Source: Bacteroidota bacterium (GTDB taxonomy: Bacteria; Bacteroidota; Bacteroidia; NS11-12g; UBA955). From it: a stretch of DNA of 32,547 nucleotides. The number at the start of each line of letters is the position of its first letter. Within the stretch, counting starts at the first letter, position 1. The stretch lies in NCBI GenBank assembly GCA_947450015.1, contig CANFUB010000002.1:1-32547 (forward strand). The letters run 5' to 3'. The position numbers and the translations under genes are program-made. Below are positions 25,001-32,276 of this stretch, in pieces. Under the pieces are notes generated by a model. It did no database searches, was not told the origin of the DNA, and saw only the letters and a program-made list of their open reading frames with translations.

Positions 25001-27646
25001 AGTTGTAGTCTTCAAAGACACAGTGTAAAAAGTATCTTTTGTTTTGCTTGCATTGAAAGTAGCAGATGGATTGGTTGCAGTTGAAGTGCTGCCATTGTTA
25101 AAAATCCATTTGTATTGTAAAGTACTTACGTTGTTGTTATTGTTGGTAGTTGATTGGTTAGTAAAACTCACGCCTAATGGACCACAACCATTTACTTTAT
25201 TTGAAACAAATGCAGCTGTAGGACCAGGGAACACTTTCACAATTACAGTTGTAGAATCTTTACAACCTGTCCAGTTGGTTACATTTAATTTTACTGTGTA
25301 AGTAGTATCTCTCTTTTTAGCAGATGCATAATAAGCAGTTGGATTAACATTGTTGCTTGTTGTACCATTGCCTAAATTCCAAGTGTTGGTATAAGCATTG
25401 GTTGAATTATTTTTGAAAACCACTTTTAAAATACCACAACCAGAATCTTTATTTGAAATAATGGCTTTAGGATTTTTAGGGGTGAAGTATACTTTCTCCA
25501 TTGAATCGCCTTGGCATGATGATGCACTTGTAGCAATTAATTTCAAACGTACAATTGTGGTATCGTTGTATAGGATTGAATCTGTTAAATTGGTAGCAGT
25601 AGAAATTAATTTGTTGTTGGCATACCATCTGAAATCTTTACCATAAATACTGGTATTTAAAAACTTGAAGGTAGCAGGCGTACACGCATAGTTTTGGTTG
25701 ATGGTGAATTGTGCTTTTGCACCTGGTTTAATTCTTACAGTTTGGTAAGCGGTATCTTTACAACCTGCACCAGTGCCTGCAATTAATCTAATGTTGAACA
25801 AACCAGCAGTGGTGTATACATGTTTGTAGATACCTTTAACTGTGTCTGTAACCGAAGTGTTATCACCAAAGGTCCAATCGTATTGTTTTGAATTGATTGA
25901 TTGGTTATTGAAACGCAATGAATCGAACGTACAACCAACAGTATCGCCTGATAATTTTGCTTTAGGCAAACCAAAAGCAGTAAACATTTGGCTGAAAGTA
26001 TCTTTACCACAAGTATCGCTCACAATTAAACGCACTGTGTAATTTCCAGCAGTGGTGTATACTTTTGAAGCAGGGTTAGCATTGGTGCTATTTGTACCAT
26101 CACCAAAATCCCATGCATACGTTGGATTTACAAAATATGAAGTAGAAGTATTGGTAAAATTAACTGTTTGAGGAATACAAGTGCTAGAGATGTTTGCAAA
26201 TTTTGCAGTTGGTTTATCATTTACACGGAATGTTTTGATTACTGAATCGGCACCACATTTATTAGCAACCACTAATTTGATGGTATAAACACCAGCGTTG
26301 GTGAATGAATAAGACAACAATGAATCAGTGTATTTGGTTGAACCATTTTTATCTGTGATGGTCCAGGTGCGGGTATAACCTCTGCCTTTAGAAGTGTCTT
26401 TTACATTTACGTTTAAAGGTTTGCAACCTCTGTTAATGTTGTATACAAAACCTGCTTTTGGCTGATGATACACTCTAAGCATTGACTTGAAAGTATCTTT
26501 TCCGCAACCATTTTTTGAAATCAAGGTAATAATGTAATCGCCTTCTTTAGCATATTTATGGTATTGATCAGCTTTGCTGCTGGTCCAACCTACAGTAGTA
26601 CCATCACCAAAATCCCAAAAGTATTCTTTCAAATCTGGCAATAAGCAATATTTGTCATCAGTTGCATTTTGGAAAACAAAGTTCTTTGTAGGATCGCAAG
26701 TTGTGGTAACAATCCATAAGGCTTTGTCTTTATCGCTCACGTCAACTGGATTCCATGTTGCCAATGAACTACCACAAGCATTTTTCGCTTTGATTTGCAA
26801 AATCGCATTACAAACACCCTTTACATATTTGTGGTAAATTGTATCGGCAAAACTTGCAGCTGATTTAGTTTCTCTATCGCCATTACCCCAGTCGATATCG
26901 AAAGTGGTGTTATCAGAAATATTATAAGAAGCGTTTACAATTCTTAAAACGAAAGGCACACAACCTCTATTAGAACCTGATGGAGGACCAACGATACCCG
27001 CGGTAGGTTGTCTTTGGTTATAAGCAGTACCGTATACTGTATCGATACAAGTACCATTCTTGGTAACCACTTTAAAAGTGAACACACCCAATTGGTTATA
27101 TAAATGTGTTTTTACTTTACCTGGCGCAAAATCAACACCGGTAGTATCCATAGTGCCATCGCCCCAAAATATTTTTAATTTCTTTAAGGTATCGCTTGAT
27201 TCAACTTTTACAGAGAATGTATCAGGATCGGCAATGTATTGTATACAGTTAATCCAATAAGGATTGTAAGTACCATTCCCTGATTGATCGACAATTGATT
27301 TTGCATTACTTGAAACAGTAATTGAAGCAGCTGCAGATGAATCGATACAACCACTTGAATCTTTTACAAATAATTTGATGCTATTACTGCCTACTTTTTT
27401 AAGCAATAAAGTAGTTGAATCTAACCCTTTGGTAGAATCCACTAAAATGTTGTTGATTTTCCACCAAAAAGTGGCTTTATTTTTAAAACTTCCAGTAGAG
27501 GTGTTTTTCACCTTTACTATATACGGTAAACCACATGTGTGGGTGGTCGAATAAGTGAACGCTGGTGCGATGTTACACGCATAAGTGTTTTTACCCAACA
27601 AAATTAAAACTACTAAAACTAAACTTTTTAAACTAAAACTTTTCAT
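22088..27646 (-). CDS. Giant surface protein of about 20 PKD-like repeats with T9SS type B sorting domain
   Basis: This 1852-residue protein has a Sec signal peptide (MKSFSLKSLVLVVLILLG to TYAC). It then has about 20 tandem PKD-like beta-sandwich units of roughly 82-92 residues. A typical unit runs from a P-x-A-x-F strand through GC-x-PL-x-V-x-F-x-N-x-S, W-x-FGDG and an aromatic strand (VYTTAGNYTVRL) to GCKDT-x-x-x-x-V-x-V. Most units carry one Cys near the start and one near the end, consistent with a disulfide in each. The final 90 residues (VPTAFTPNNNGRNDGF, FSIFTRWGQKVFET, EEWDGMFNGQ) are the gliding-motility-associated C-terminal domain used by T9SS. It is likely a long surface or secreted adhesive fibre. 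No catalytic domain was recognised. A strong terminator follows it. Confidence 0.93.
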   Translation of the reverse strand: MKSFSLKSLVLVVLILLGKNTYACNIAPAFTYSTTHTCGLPYIVKVKNTSTGSFKNKATFWWKINNILVDSTKGLDSTTLLLKKVGSNSIKLFVKDSSGCIDSSAAASITVSSNAKSIVDQSGNGTYNPYWINCIQYIADPDTFSVKVESSDTLKKLKIFWGDGTMDTTGVDFAPGKVKTHLYNQLGVFTFKVVTKNGTCIDTVYGTAYNQRQPTAGIVGPPSGSNRGCVPFVLRIVNASYNISDNTTFDIDWGNGDRETKSAASFADTIYHKYVKGVCNAILQIKAKNACGSSLATWNPVDVSDKDKALWIVTTTCDPTKNFVFQNATDDKYCLLPDLKEYFWDFGDGTTVGWTSSKADQYHKYAKEGDYIITLISKNGCGKDTFKSMLRVYHQPKAGFVYNINRGCKPLNVNVKDTSKGRGYTRTWTITDKNGSTKYTDSLLSYSFTNAGVYTIKLVVANKCGADSVIKTFRVNDKPTAKFANISSTCIPQTVNFTNTSTSYFVNPTYAWDFGDGTNSTNANPASKVYTTAGNYTVRLIVSDTCGKDTFSQMFTAFGLPKAKLSGDTVGCTFDSLRFNNQSINSKQYDWTFGDNTSVTDTVKGIYKHVYTTAGLFNIRLIAGTGAGCKDTAYQTVRIKPGAKAQFTINQNYACTPATFKFLNTSIYGKDFRWYANNKLISTATNLTDSILYNDTTIVRLKLIATSASSCQGDSMEKVYFTPKNPKAIISNKDSGCGILKVVFKNNSTNAYTNTWNLGNGTTSNNVNPTAYYASAKKRDTTYTVKLNVTNWTGCKDSTTVIVKVFPGPTAAFVSNKVNGCGPLGVSFTNQSTTNNNNNVSTLQYKWIFNNGSTSTATNPSATFNASKTKDTFYTVSLKTTTANGCYDSISKSIQVYPQPFINFVADKTSGCQLLKVNFNNQSNPRDTGSIAIMSFNWNAGNGQTGSTKNFSASFKAALTRDTIYKTKLVGYSEHGCKDSSIVNITVHPDPKAKFNLSVVKGCTPLNVKTLNNSVAYDGGALTHSWKFGNALISFAGDDSLVYYNYTNKDTTYKVWYEATSQYGCKDTATSLVTVHPKPVAAFTMSTKKGCAPLQVNLTDASVNPNSYFWGIGTQMSGAGATKTVVLPGIKIFDTTYYINHAVTSVYGCLSDTVYQQVLVLGRPDADFDLAKDSLCSKENVNFINNTLGGFKYTWKFGDNTTSSLINPRHKFYINPLNYRDTIYHVTLEVVSSAGCKDTAKHDVYLVNKPKDLMVLDKTIGCTDLTIKMSQSSKAFKTDYWEFGDNTGEAYTDVVTHTYTNLSNITYSPKVTLRRSRFNCYDTATSILLVYPRPTADLKASRNNPCDIGYYQFVNKSKNFTQNEWTFNDGSVYAAASFSKVLPSSEVVDTFYSVQLIVKNNYGCADTADMTIKVKPKMKIRFSKNQVEACEKGVVDFKNESVNAVRYFWKFGDGGLSTEINPSYVYNQFGSYSIILFGYDKDGCVDSTSGNDVFNVIERPHADFDYLMRKPMLPNAIVGFVGKPMITSTNVNNLKYEWDFGDGSVNNASNFVKDPDHTYVSAGNVEVRFTVYNKQCSDFIVKPIFIQNAKPIVKFSADKFEGCAPLTVKFINTTTHATSYRWIFGDGSADSEEENPVHKFEFAGTWDVTLIATGVGGSTTVTYPGMITVNPTPKADFTVDQRFMSLPNANFFINNKTNNSIAQRWTLTDSVGNVLNTSNMRNPNFTLNVSGRFGVTLIATNGYNCSDTLFKPSYLTTMLPGYCYVPTAFTPNNNGRNDGFKPSLVSVKPDNYTFSIFTRWGQKVFETNDINEEWDGMFNGQLCEQENYVWKVTGQFENNDEFTFRGIVALLR

Positions 27647-27839
27647 ATCACTTGATTGATAATATGTTCAAGTTAGCATCAAAAATTTATTACCACAATC
27701 CTTTTAAAAAAGGTGGTTTTTTTTTCAAAATTTTTTTATAGTGAATTGATTTTTAGTAGCTTTAATTTATTTTACAGGGTTAAAAAAGGTTAAAAAAAGA
27801 ACTTTTTGTTTAATTTTTATTTCGATTTGTTAAACATTT

Positions 27840-30293
27840 TTAAATCTTGACATCGAGCCCGAACAAAAAATTAATTTTACTTTGAGGAAAATAAAAATTC
27901 TCGGTGATGGTTTCCTTCTTTAACACATATTTAAAAGTATAGCCATTGTTTGTGTAATTAATACTACCTAGGTTACCTACAACCCCTCTAAATACTAGCG
28001 TTGGCGCATTTTTTATTTTGATTTCCTTCTGAAAATTGAGGTTAATTATGCCATAAGAATTCAATTTTTGACCCTCATTTTTAGTGTTATCTAAATACTG
28101 TTTTCCAACATATTTTAGGTTGATTCCAATTTGTAAATTTTTAAGGTGTTTATCTGTTATTCCAAAATAACCAATTGTGTTAGGCGAAAATGAAATATCT
28201 GTGTTTTTATGAATCACTTTTATTTCATCATACTTATCAAAGAAATCGCCATAGTCGTAATAAACATCCGTAAATGATTTTATTTTATTCTGACTAAGGG
28301 TTAGGTTACCCTCGAAAGTAAGCTTGCCTTTCATTATAGACTTCATAGCGATAATTTCTATACCGCGTCTATAAGAAGCATCTACATTCCTTCTGATTGG
28401 ATTTCCAACATCATTGACAGCACCAGTCAAAACCAATTGATTCACATAGTTCATATAATAGGCATTCAATTGTACAAAATGGGTGCGACCTTTATTAATC
28501 CAACCCAATTCATAATCGGCCAACTGTTCAGACTTCGGTATGTCATTATTGGCGTTGTCTGTAAAGTCGCTGCGCACCGGCTCCCTATTGCCCTTACTAT
28601 AACTTGCATAGACTTGATTCTTTTTATTCATTTGGTAGTTGAAACCAAACTTTGGGTTGAAGAAATTGTAGGACTGATTAAAATTAACAATTTTTAAATC
28701 GGAACCAATACCTGAGCTGCTGTAATTAATTTTTCGGAATTGTAATTCTGCTAAAGCTTTTAAACCCTTTAATAAAGTATACTCCCCCTTTATGTAGCCA
28801 TTGAGTTCATTCTTTTCGCTTTTCGCGAGGTAGTAGTCTTGATCGTTGCCAAAAGGTTGGGCAATCTCTGCCCATACAACTTTTCCAAAATGTTTGCCTT
28901 GGTAACTTGTAGCGCCTATGCCTGCATTTAATTTTAAATTCTTGCCATTGTAATCGAGCGATGTGAAATTACCGAAGTAGATGTTGTCTAACCATTTCTG
29001 ACGCACCAAATCGGTTGAGGTAACGGTATCCTTATTCGGACTTACATAATTGTTGACTCCATAATTATAAAAGGAAGCACCTTCTTTAAATTCTTCATAA
29101 TACCCTTTGCCAGTTGTTGTAAAAAACGAAGACTTAAAATTTAACTTATTAAATTGTTTGCCAATATGCAATTGGTAATGGTTCTGCCAATAATTATCTG
29201 TTTGGTTTTTGTACGTATAGTAATTATAGGTTCTGCCGCTGTTTAATAAATTATCTGCTTGTGGTTTACTTAAACCATTTCTATTAATATAGGCTTGCAT
29301 GCCTGAGTCACTGTTCTCATATCTACTCTGTGGTGTTCCATACCATGATTGGTAGGTTTTTTCTTTGCCTCCAAAGCTCACCGCATTAATGGCCCATTTA
29401 TTTTTGTAATAATTCAAATTGAATTGAAAGGCAGATAAATTGCTGCTGGCCCTATCGATATAACCATCGCTTACGATTTTAGATAAGCGCCCACTGAAAG
29501 AAAAATTACCAATTCTACCGGTGCTGAATTTTAAATTGCTTTTTGAAGTATTGAATGAACCATAAGATTGCTGCATTTGAAAACCAGGCATGCTGTTGTT
29601 CTCTATATTGTTAATACTGATATTGGCACCGAACGATCCATTGCCATTGGTACTGGTACCTACACCGCGTTGCACTTGCACACTGTTTGTTGAACTGGCA
29701 AGGTCGGGCATGTTCACCCAATATACACCATGGCTTTCGGCATCGTTAATGGGCACACCATTAATGGTGACATTAATACGCGTAGCATCGCTACCCCTTA
29801 TGCGAATGCCTGTATAGCCAACGCCAGCACCAGCATCGCTGGTCGTAACAGCCGATGGGGTATTGCCAATTAGGTAAGTAAAGTCCTGCCCGAGGTTCTG
29901 TGCCCTTAATTCCTTTGCATCGATATTGGTATAAGCAAAGGCATTGTTCTTATCGACACGCGTAGCTTTTAAGATATAACCCGTTTGCTCAATGGGTTTT
30001 TCTTTTAGTATGATGGTTTGTTCAATCGCTCTTGATTGAATGGTGGTGCGGGATTCCCAATAGCCAAATTTTTGAATCACCAAGGTGTATGATTTACCCG
30101 GTACTATATAATACTGATTTTTATTGGGTATAAAATTACTGGAATCGCTTCCAATTATTTTGGAATAAAAATCTGTGACCGCATTGCTGTCTTCGTCGAC
30201 ACAAGTAAATGTGAAATTAAATTGTGGGATTTTGTTTTGAGCACTTGCACTAAGGCATGCAAACAAGAGGATGAGGGTGAACTTTATTTTCAT
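27840..30293 (-). CDS. TonB-dependent outer-membrane receptor, probable thiamine/TPP transporter
   Basis: From this ATG the protein has 817 residues: signal peptide MKIKFTLILLFACLSASAQ, an N-terminal carboxypeptidase-regulatory-like beta domain (about 25-100), a TonB-dependent plug (about 105-230; TRIRIRG-type motif seen as GIRIRGSDATRINVTINGVP, NSVQVQRGVGTSTNGNGSFG), and a 22-strand barrel to the end (FGLDVKI, terminal strand). Such receptors import scarce nutrients with TonB energy. The gene is preceded by a TPP riboswitch and terminator, which points to thiamine or TPP as substrate; TPP-controlled TonB receptors are known in Bacteroidota. An ATG at 30338 would start inside the attenuator hairpin and is rejected. 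No pnuT or thi biosynthesis genes lie nearby. Confidence 0.92.
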   Translation of the reverse strand: MKIKFTLILLFACLSASAQNKIPQFNFTFTCVDEDSNAVTDFYSKIIGSDSSNFIPNKNQYYIVPGKSYTLVIQKFGYWESRTTIQSRAIEQTIILKEKPIEQTGYILKATRVDKNNAFAYTNIDAKELRAQNLGQDFTYLIGNTPSAVTTSDAGAGVGYTGIRIRGSDATRINVTINGVPINDAESHGVYWVNMPDLASSTNSVQVQRGVGTSTNGNGSFGANISINNIENNSMPGFQMQQSYGSFNTSKSNLKFSTGRIGNFSFSGRLSKIVSDGYIDRASSNLSAFQFNLNYYKNKWAINAVSFGGKEKTYQSWYGTPQSRYENSDSGMQAYINRNGLSKPQADNLLNSGRTYNYYTYKNQTDNYWQNHYQLHIGKQFNKLNFKSSFFTTTGKGYYEEFKEGASFYNYGVNNYVSPNKDTVTSTDLVRQKWLDNIYFGNFTSLDYNGKNLKLNAGIGATSYQGKHFGKVVWAEIAQPFGNDQDYYLAKSEKNELNGYIKGEYTLLKGLKALAELQFRKINYSSSGIGSDLKIVNFNQSYNFFNPKFGFNYQMNKKNQVYASYSKGNREPVRSDFTDNANNDIPKSEQLADYELGWINKGRTHFVQLNAYYMNYVNQLVLTGAVNDVGNPIRRNVDASYRRGIEIIAMKSIMKGKLTFEGNLTLSQNKIKSFTDVYYDYGDFFDKYDEIKVIHKNTDISFSPNTIGYFGITDKHLKNLQIGINLKYVGKQYLDNTKNEGQKLNSYGIINLNFQKEIKIKNAPTLVFRGVVGNLGSINYTNNGYTFKYVLKKETITENFYFPQSKINFLFGLDVKI

Positions 30294-30300
30294 TTGATTT

Positions 30301-30341
30301 TTAAAAAATAAAGTTGTGGGGTTTGAAATTAATAACACAAC
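30301..30341 (-). terminator. Attenuator terminator of the TPP riboswitch
   Basis: On the - strand GTTGTG (30341-30336) pairs with CACAAC (30318-30313), followed by TTTATTTTTT, and it ends just before the receptor start at 30293. Placed directly after the aptamer, it fits a transcription-attenuation expression platform: TPP bound gives terminator, TPP absent gives read-through. Confidence 0.7.
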
Positions 30342-30360
30342 AGAACATTGGCTACTAACT

Positions 30361-30445
30361 CTAGTTTTTCCTGTCGCAGTAATTACACTTATCCAGGTAT
30401 TGTGGGTTTAATCTCAGCTAAATATTTTCAGCACCCCAAAACTTT
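30361..30445 (-). promoter_or_regulatory. TPP (thiamine pyrophosphate) riboswitch aptamer
   Basis: Read on the - strand, the element has all TPP-aptamer landmarks in order: P1 arm AGTTTT (30443-30438), GGGGTGC, a short P3 hairpin, GCTGAGA, AACCC closing P2, ACCTGGATAA (P4 and J4/5), a P5 hairpin AGT-ACT, GCGACAGG closing P4, and the P1 partner AAAACT (30368-30363). It represses thiamine genes when TPP is abundant. Near its 5' end TTCCTTTG (30457-30450) is one base from the -7 promoter consensus and would start RNA just at P1. Confidence 0.92.
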
Positions 30446-30497
30446 GATGCAAAGGAAAGCAAAAATTTGAAATAAGATTTGAATAATTTTCTACAAC

Positions 30498-31916
30498 TTA
30501 TTTAAGTTGTTCAGCAACACTGTATAATAATGCCTCCTCAAACGGCTTAGCCATCAGCTGTAATCCTATTGGCATATTGGTAACACTGTCTATGCCCGCA
30601 GGGATAGAAATAGCTGGTATGCCCGCTAAATTAGATTGTACGGTAAATAAATCGGCCAAATACATCGCCACAGGATCACTTGATTTCTCGCCTATCTTAA
30701 AAGCAGGTGTGCTCGTCGTAGGCGTTAATATCAAATCATACGTTTCAAAAATCTCTAAAGTTTTTTGACGGATAAGTTGTCTGACTTTTTGTGCTTTGGT
30801 ATAATAAGCATCGTAATAATCGCTGCTTAAAACAAAAGTACCCAACATAATTCTGCGCTGCACCTCTGGACCAAATCCTTCGGTTCTGCTTTTCTTAAAC
30901 GTACTTTCTAAATCAGTTGCATTCGCACTTCTATAGCCATACATTAAACCAGAAAAGCGACTTAAATTACTACTTGCTTCGGCAGTGGTTAATACTTGGT
31001 AACAAGGCACCATGGCATCGAGGTATGGAAAATCGATTCCATGCACTTCATGTCCCTTGTCTTTTAATAACTGAATATAACTTTCGGTACTCGCTTTAAT
31101 TTGAGGATCGAGGCCCTTATTATTTAAACAATCGTTGATGTAAGCAATTTTCAATGGTTTACTTTGCGCAACTACTTCGCTACTATCAGCCTTTCTTTTG
31201 GCCATGGTGGCATCGTTCTCGTCTTCCCCTGCAATGATGCTCATCAACAAAGCCATGTCACTTATACTAGCTGTAAACGGACCGATTTGATCGAAACTAC
31301 TTGCAAAGGCAATGAGGCCCCAGCGACTGATGCGACCATAGGTTGGATAAAGCCCATAAAGACCCGTAAAGGCTGCTGGCTGTCTGATAGATCCTCCGGT
31401 ATCGCTACCCAATGATGCTAAACACATATCGGCTTGTACTGCTACTGCGCTTCCCCCACTACTGCCACCTGGCACACGGCTGGTATCGACAGCATTCAAC
31501 ACAGGACCAAAAGCAGAATTTTCATTTGAAGCACCCATGGCGAATTCATCGCAATTGGTACGCCCAATAATAATGGCATCTTCGGCTAACAAACGTTCGA
31601 CAACAGTTGCAGAAAAAAGTGAGGTAAAACCGCCTAGTATTTTAGATGATGCAGATGAATGATGGCCTTTGTAAACAATATTATCTTTAATAGCGATGAC
31701 CATACCCGCTAATTTACCAGCAGTTTTATTTTCTATTTTTTGTTGAATAGAAAGCGCATTGGTTTTGGCTTCTTCAGAAAAAACTTCTAAAAAGGCATTT
31801 AAACCAGCGTGCTGATTGATTTGCTCGAGATAATAATCGACTAAAGCAGGTAATGTAAGTTGACCAGCAGAGATTTCAGATTGAATGTCTGCTAGTGATG
31901 AAAAGCGTTTTTTCAT
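30498..31916 (-). CDS. gatA: Asp-tRNA(Asn)/Glu-tRNA(Gln) amidotransferase subunit A
   Basis: This 472-residue protein is the glutaminase subunit of the GatCAB amidotransferase, which converts misacylated Glu-tRNA(Gln) or Asp-tRNA(Asn) to the correct aminoacyl-tRNA in the cytoplasm. The amidase signature catalytic triad is intact: Lys77 (AIKDN), cis-Ser152 (PGGSSGGSAV) and Ser176 (SDTGGSIRQPA), equivalent to Lys79, Ser154 and Ser178 of the Staphylococcus enzyme. The normal length and GatA-specific blocks (GRTNCDEFAMGAS, GLYGLYPTYGRISRWG, GPEVQRRIMLGTF) separate it from general amidases. It lies 20 nt downstream of tatA and is probably co-transcribed from the promoter at 32162. gatB and gatC are not in the window, as is usual for Bacteroidota where the subunits are scattered. 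Confidence 0.96.
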   Translation of the reverse strand: MKKRFSSLADIQSEISAGQLTLPALVDYYLEQINQHAGLNAFLEVFSEEAKTNALSIQQKIENKTAGKLAGMVIAIKDNIVYKGHHSSASSKILGGFTSLFSATVVERLLAEDAIIIGRTNCDEFAMGASNENSAFGPVLNAVDTSRVPGGSSGGSAVAVQADMCLASLGSDTGGSIRQPAAFTGLYGLYPTYGRISRWGLIAFASSFDQIGPFTASISDMALLMSIIAGEDENDATMAKRKADSSEVVAQSKPLKIAYINDCLNNKGLDPQIKASTESYIQLLKDKGHEVHGIDFPYLDAMVPCYQVLTTAEASSNLSRFSGLMYGYRSANATDLESTFKKSRTEGFGPEVQRRIMLGTFVLSSDYYDAYYTKAQKVRQLIRQKTLEIFETYDLILTPTTSTPAFKIGEKSSDPVAMYLADLFTVQSNLAGIPAISIPAGIDSVTNMPIGLQLMAKPFEEALLYSVAEQLK

Positions 31917-31936
31917 GCACCCAAAAAATACAGCAA

Positions 31937-32137
31937 TTATTTAGCGTCAGTTGATTTGTCCTGAGGTTTTTCTTGCATGCCTTTTTCAATTTCGCTTCTA
32001 ACATTGTTTTTAGCATTTTGAAATTCACGCATTCCTTGGCCAACACCACGCATTAATTCTGGAATTTTTTTACCACCGAAAAGAATAAGAATCGCAACAA
32101 TTATTAAGATAATTTCCGTTGCTCCTAGATTTCCCAT
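31937..32137 (-). CDS. tatA: Sec-independent (twin-arginine) translocase TatA/E subunit
   Basis: The 66-residue protein has the TatA layout: a short N-terminal membrane helix (GATEIILIIVAILILF, about 5-20), the hinge FGGKKIPEL, an amphipathic helix (RGVGQGMREFQNAKNNV) and a charged tail (EKGMQEKPQDKSTDAK). TatA multimers form the pore that exports folded proteins with twin-arginine signals. tatC is not in this window. The 20-nt gap to gatA and shared strand indicate one operon driven by the promoter just upstream. Confidence 0.95.
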   Translation of the reverse strand: MGNLGATEIILIIVAILILFGGKKIPELMRGVGQGMREFQNAKNNVRSEIEKGMQEKPQDKSTDAK

Positions 32138-32161
32138 ATTATTAATTTATTTAATTGAATG

Positions 32162-32190
32162 CAAAGGTAACGAATAATCAGCATTTGCAA
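32162..32190 (-). promoter_or_regulatory. Promoter of tatA-gatA
   Basis: On the - strand the exact -7 element TACCTTTG (32169-32162) is preceded by a TTG (32190-32188) at about 18 nt, close to the Bacteroidota -33. The RNA start near 32157 gives a leader of about 20 nt to the tatA ATG. Confidence 0.65.
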
Positions 32191-32276
32191 GAAAATTATT
32201 TAATTGTTGAAATGCTTATTTTAATCTATTGTCCTTTTAAAGTATCTAAGCCTCAATTTAAGTCGTCCTAGAAATC

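Noticed and set aside
27690..27740. Hairpin ACCA...TGGT followed by a long T-run, reading on the + strand
   Set aside because: It would terminate + strand transcription, but both flanking genes are on the - strand. The A/T runs make chance pairing likely. It could stop antisense RNA, but nothing supports that.
30294..30338. Longer start for the TonB receptor at the ATG at 30338
   Set aside because: The extra 15 residues overlap the riboswitch terminator, and the signal peptide begins exactly at the internal ATG (30293).
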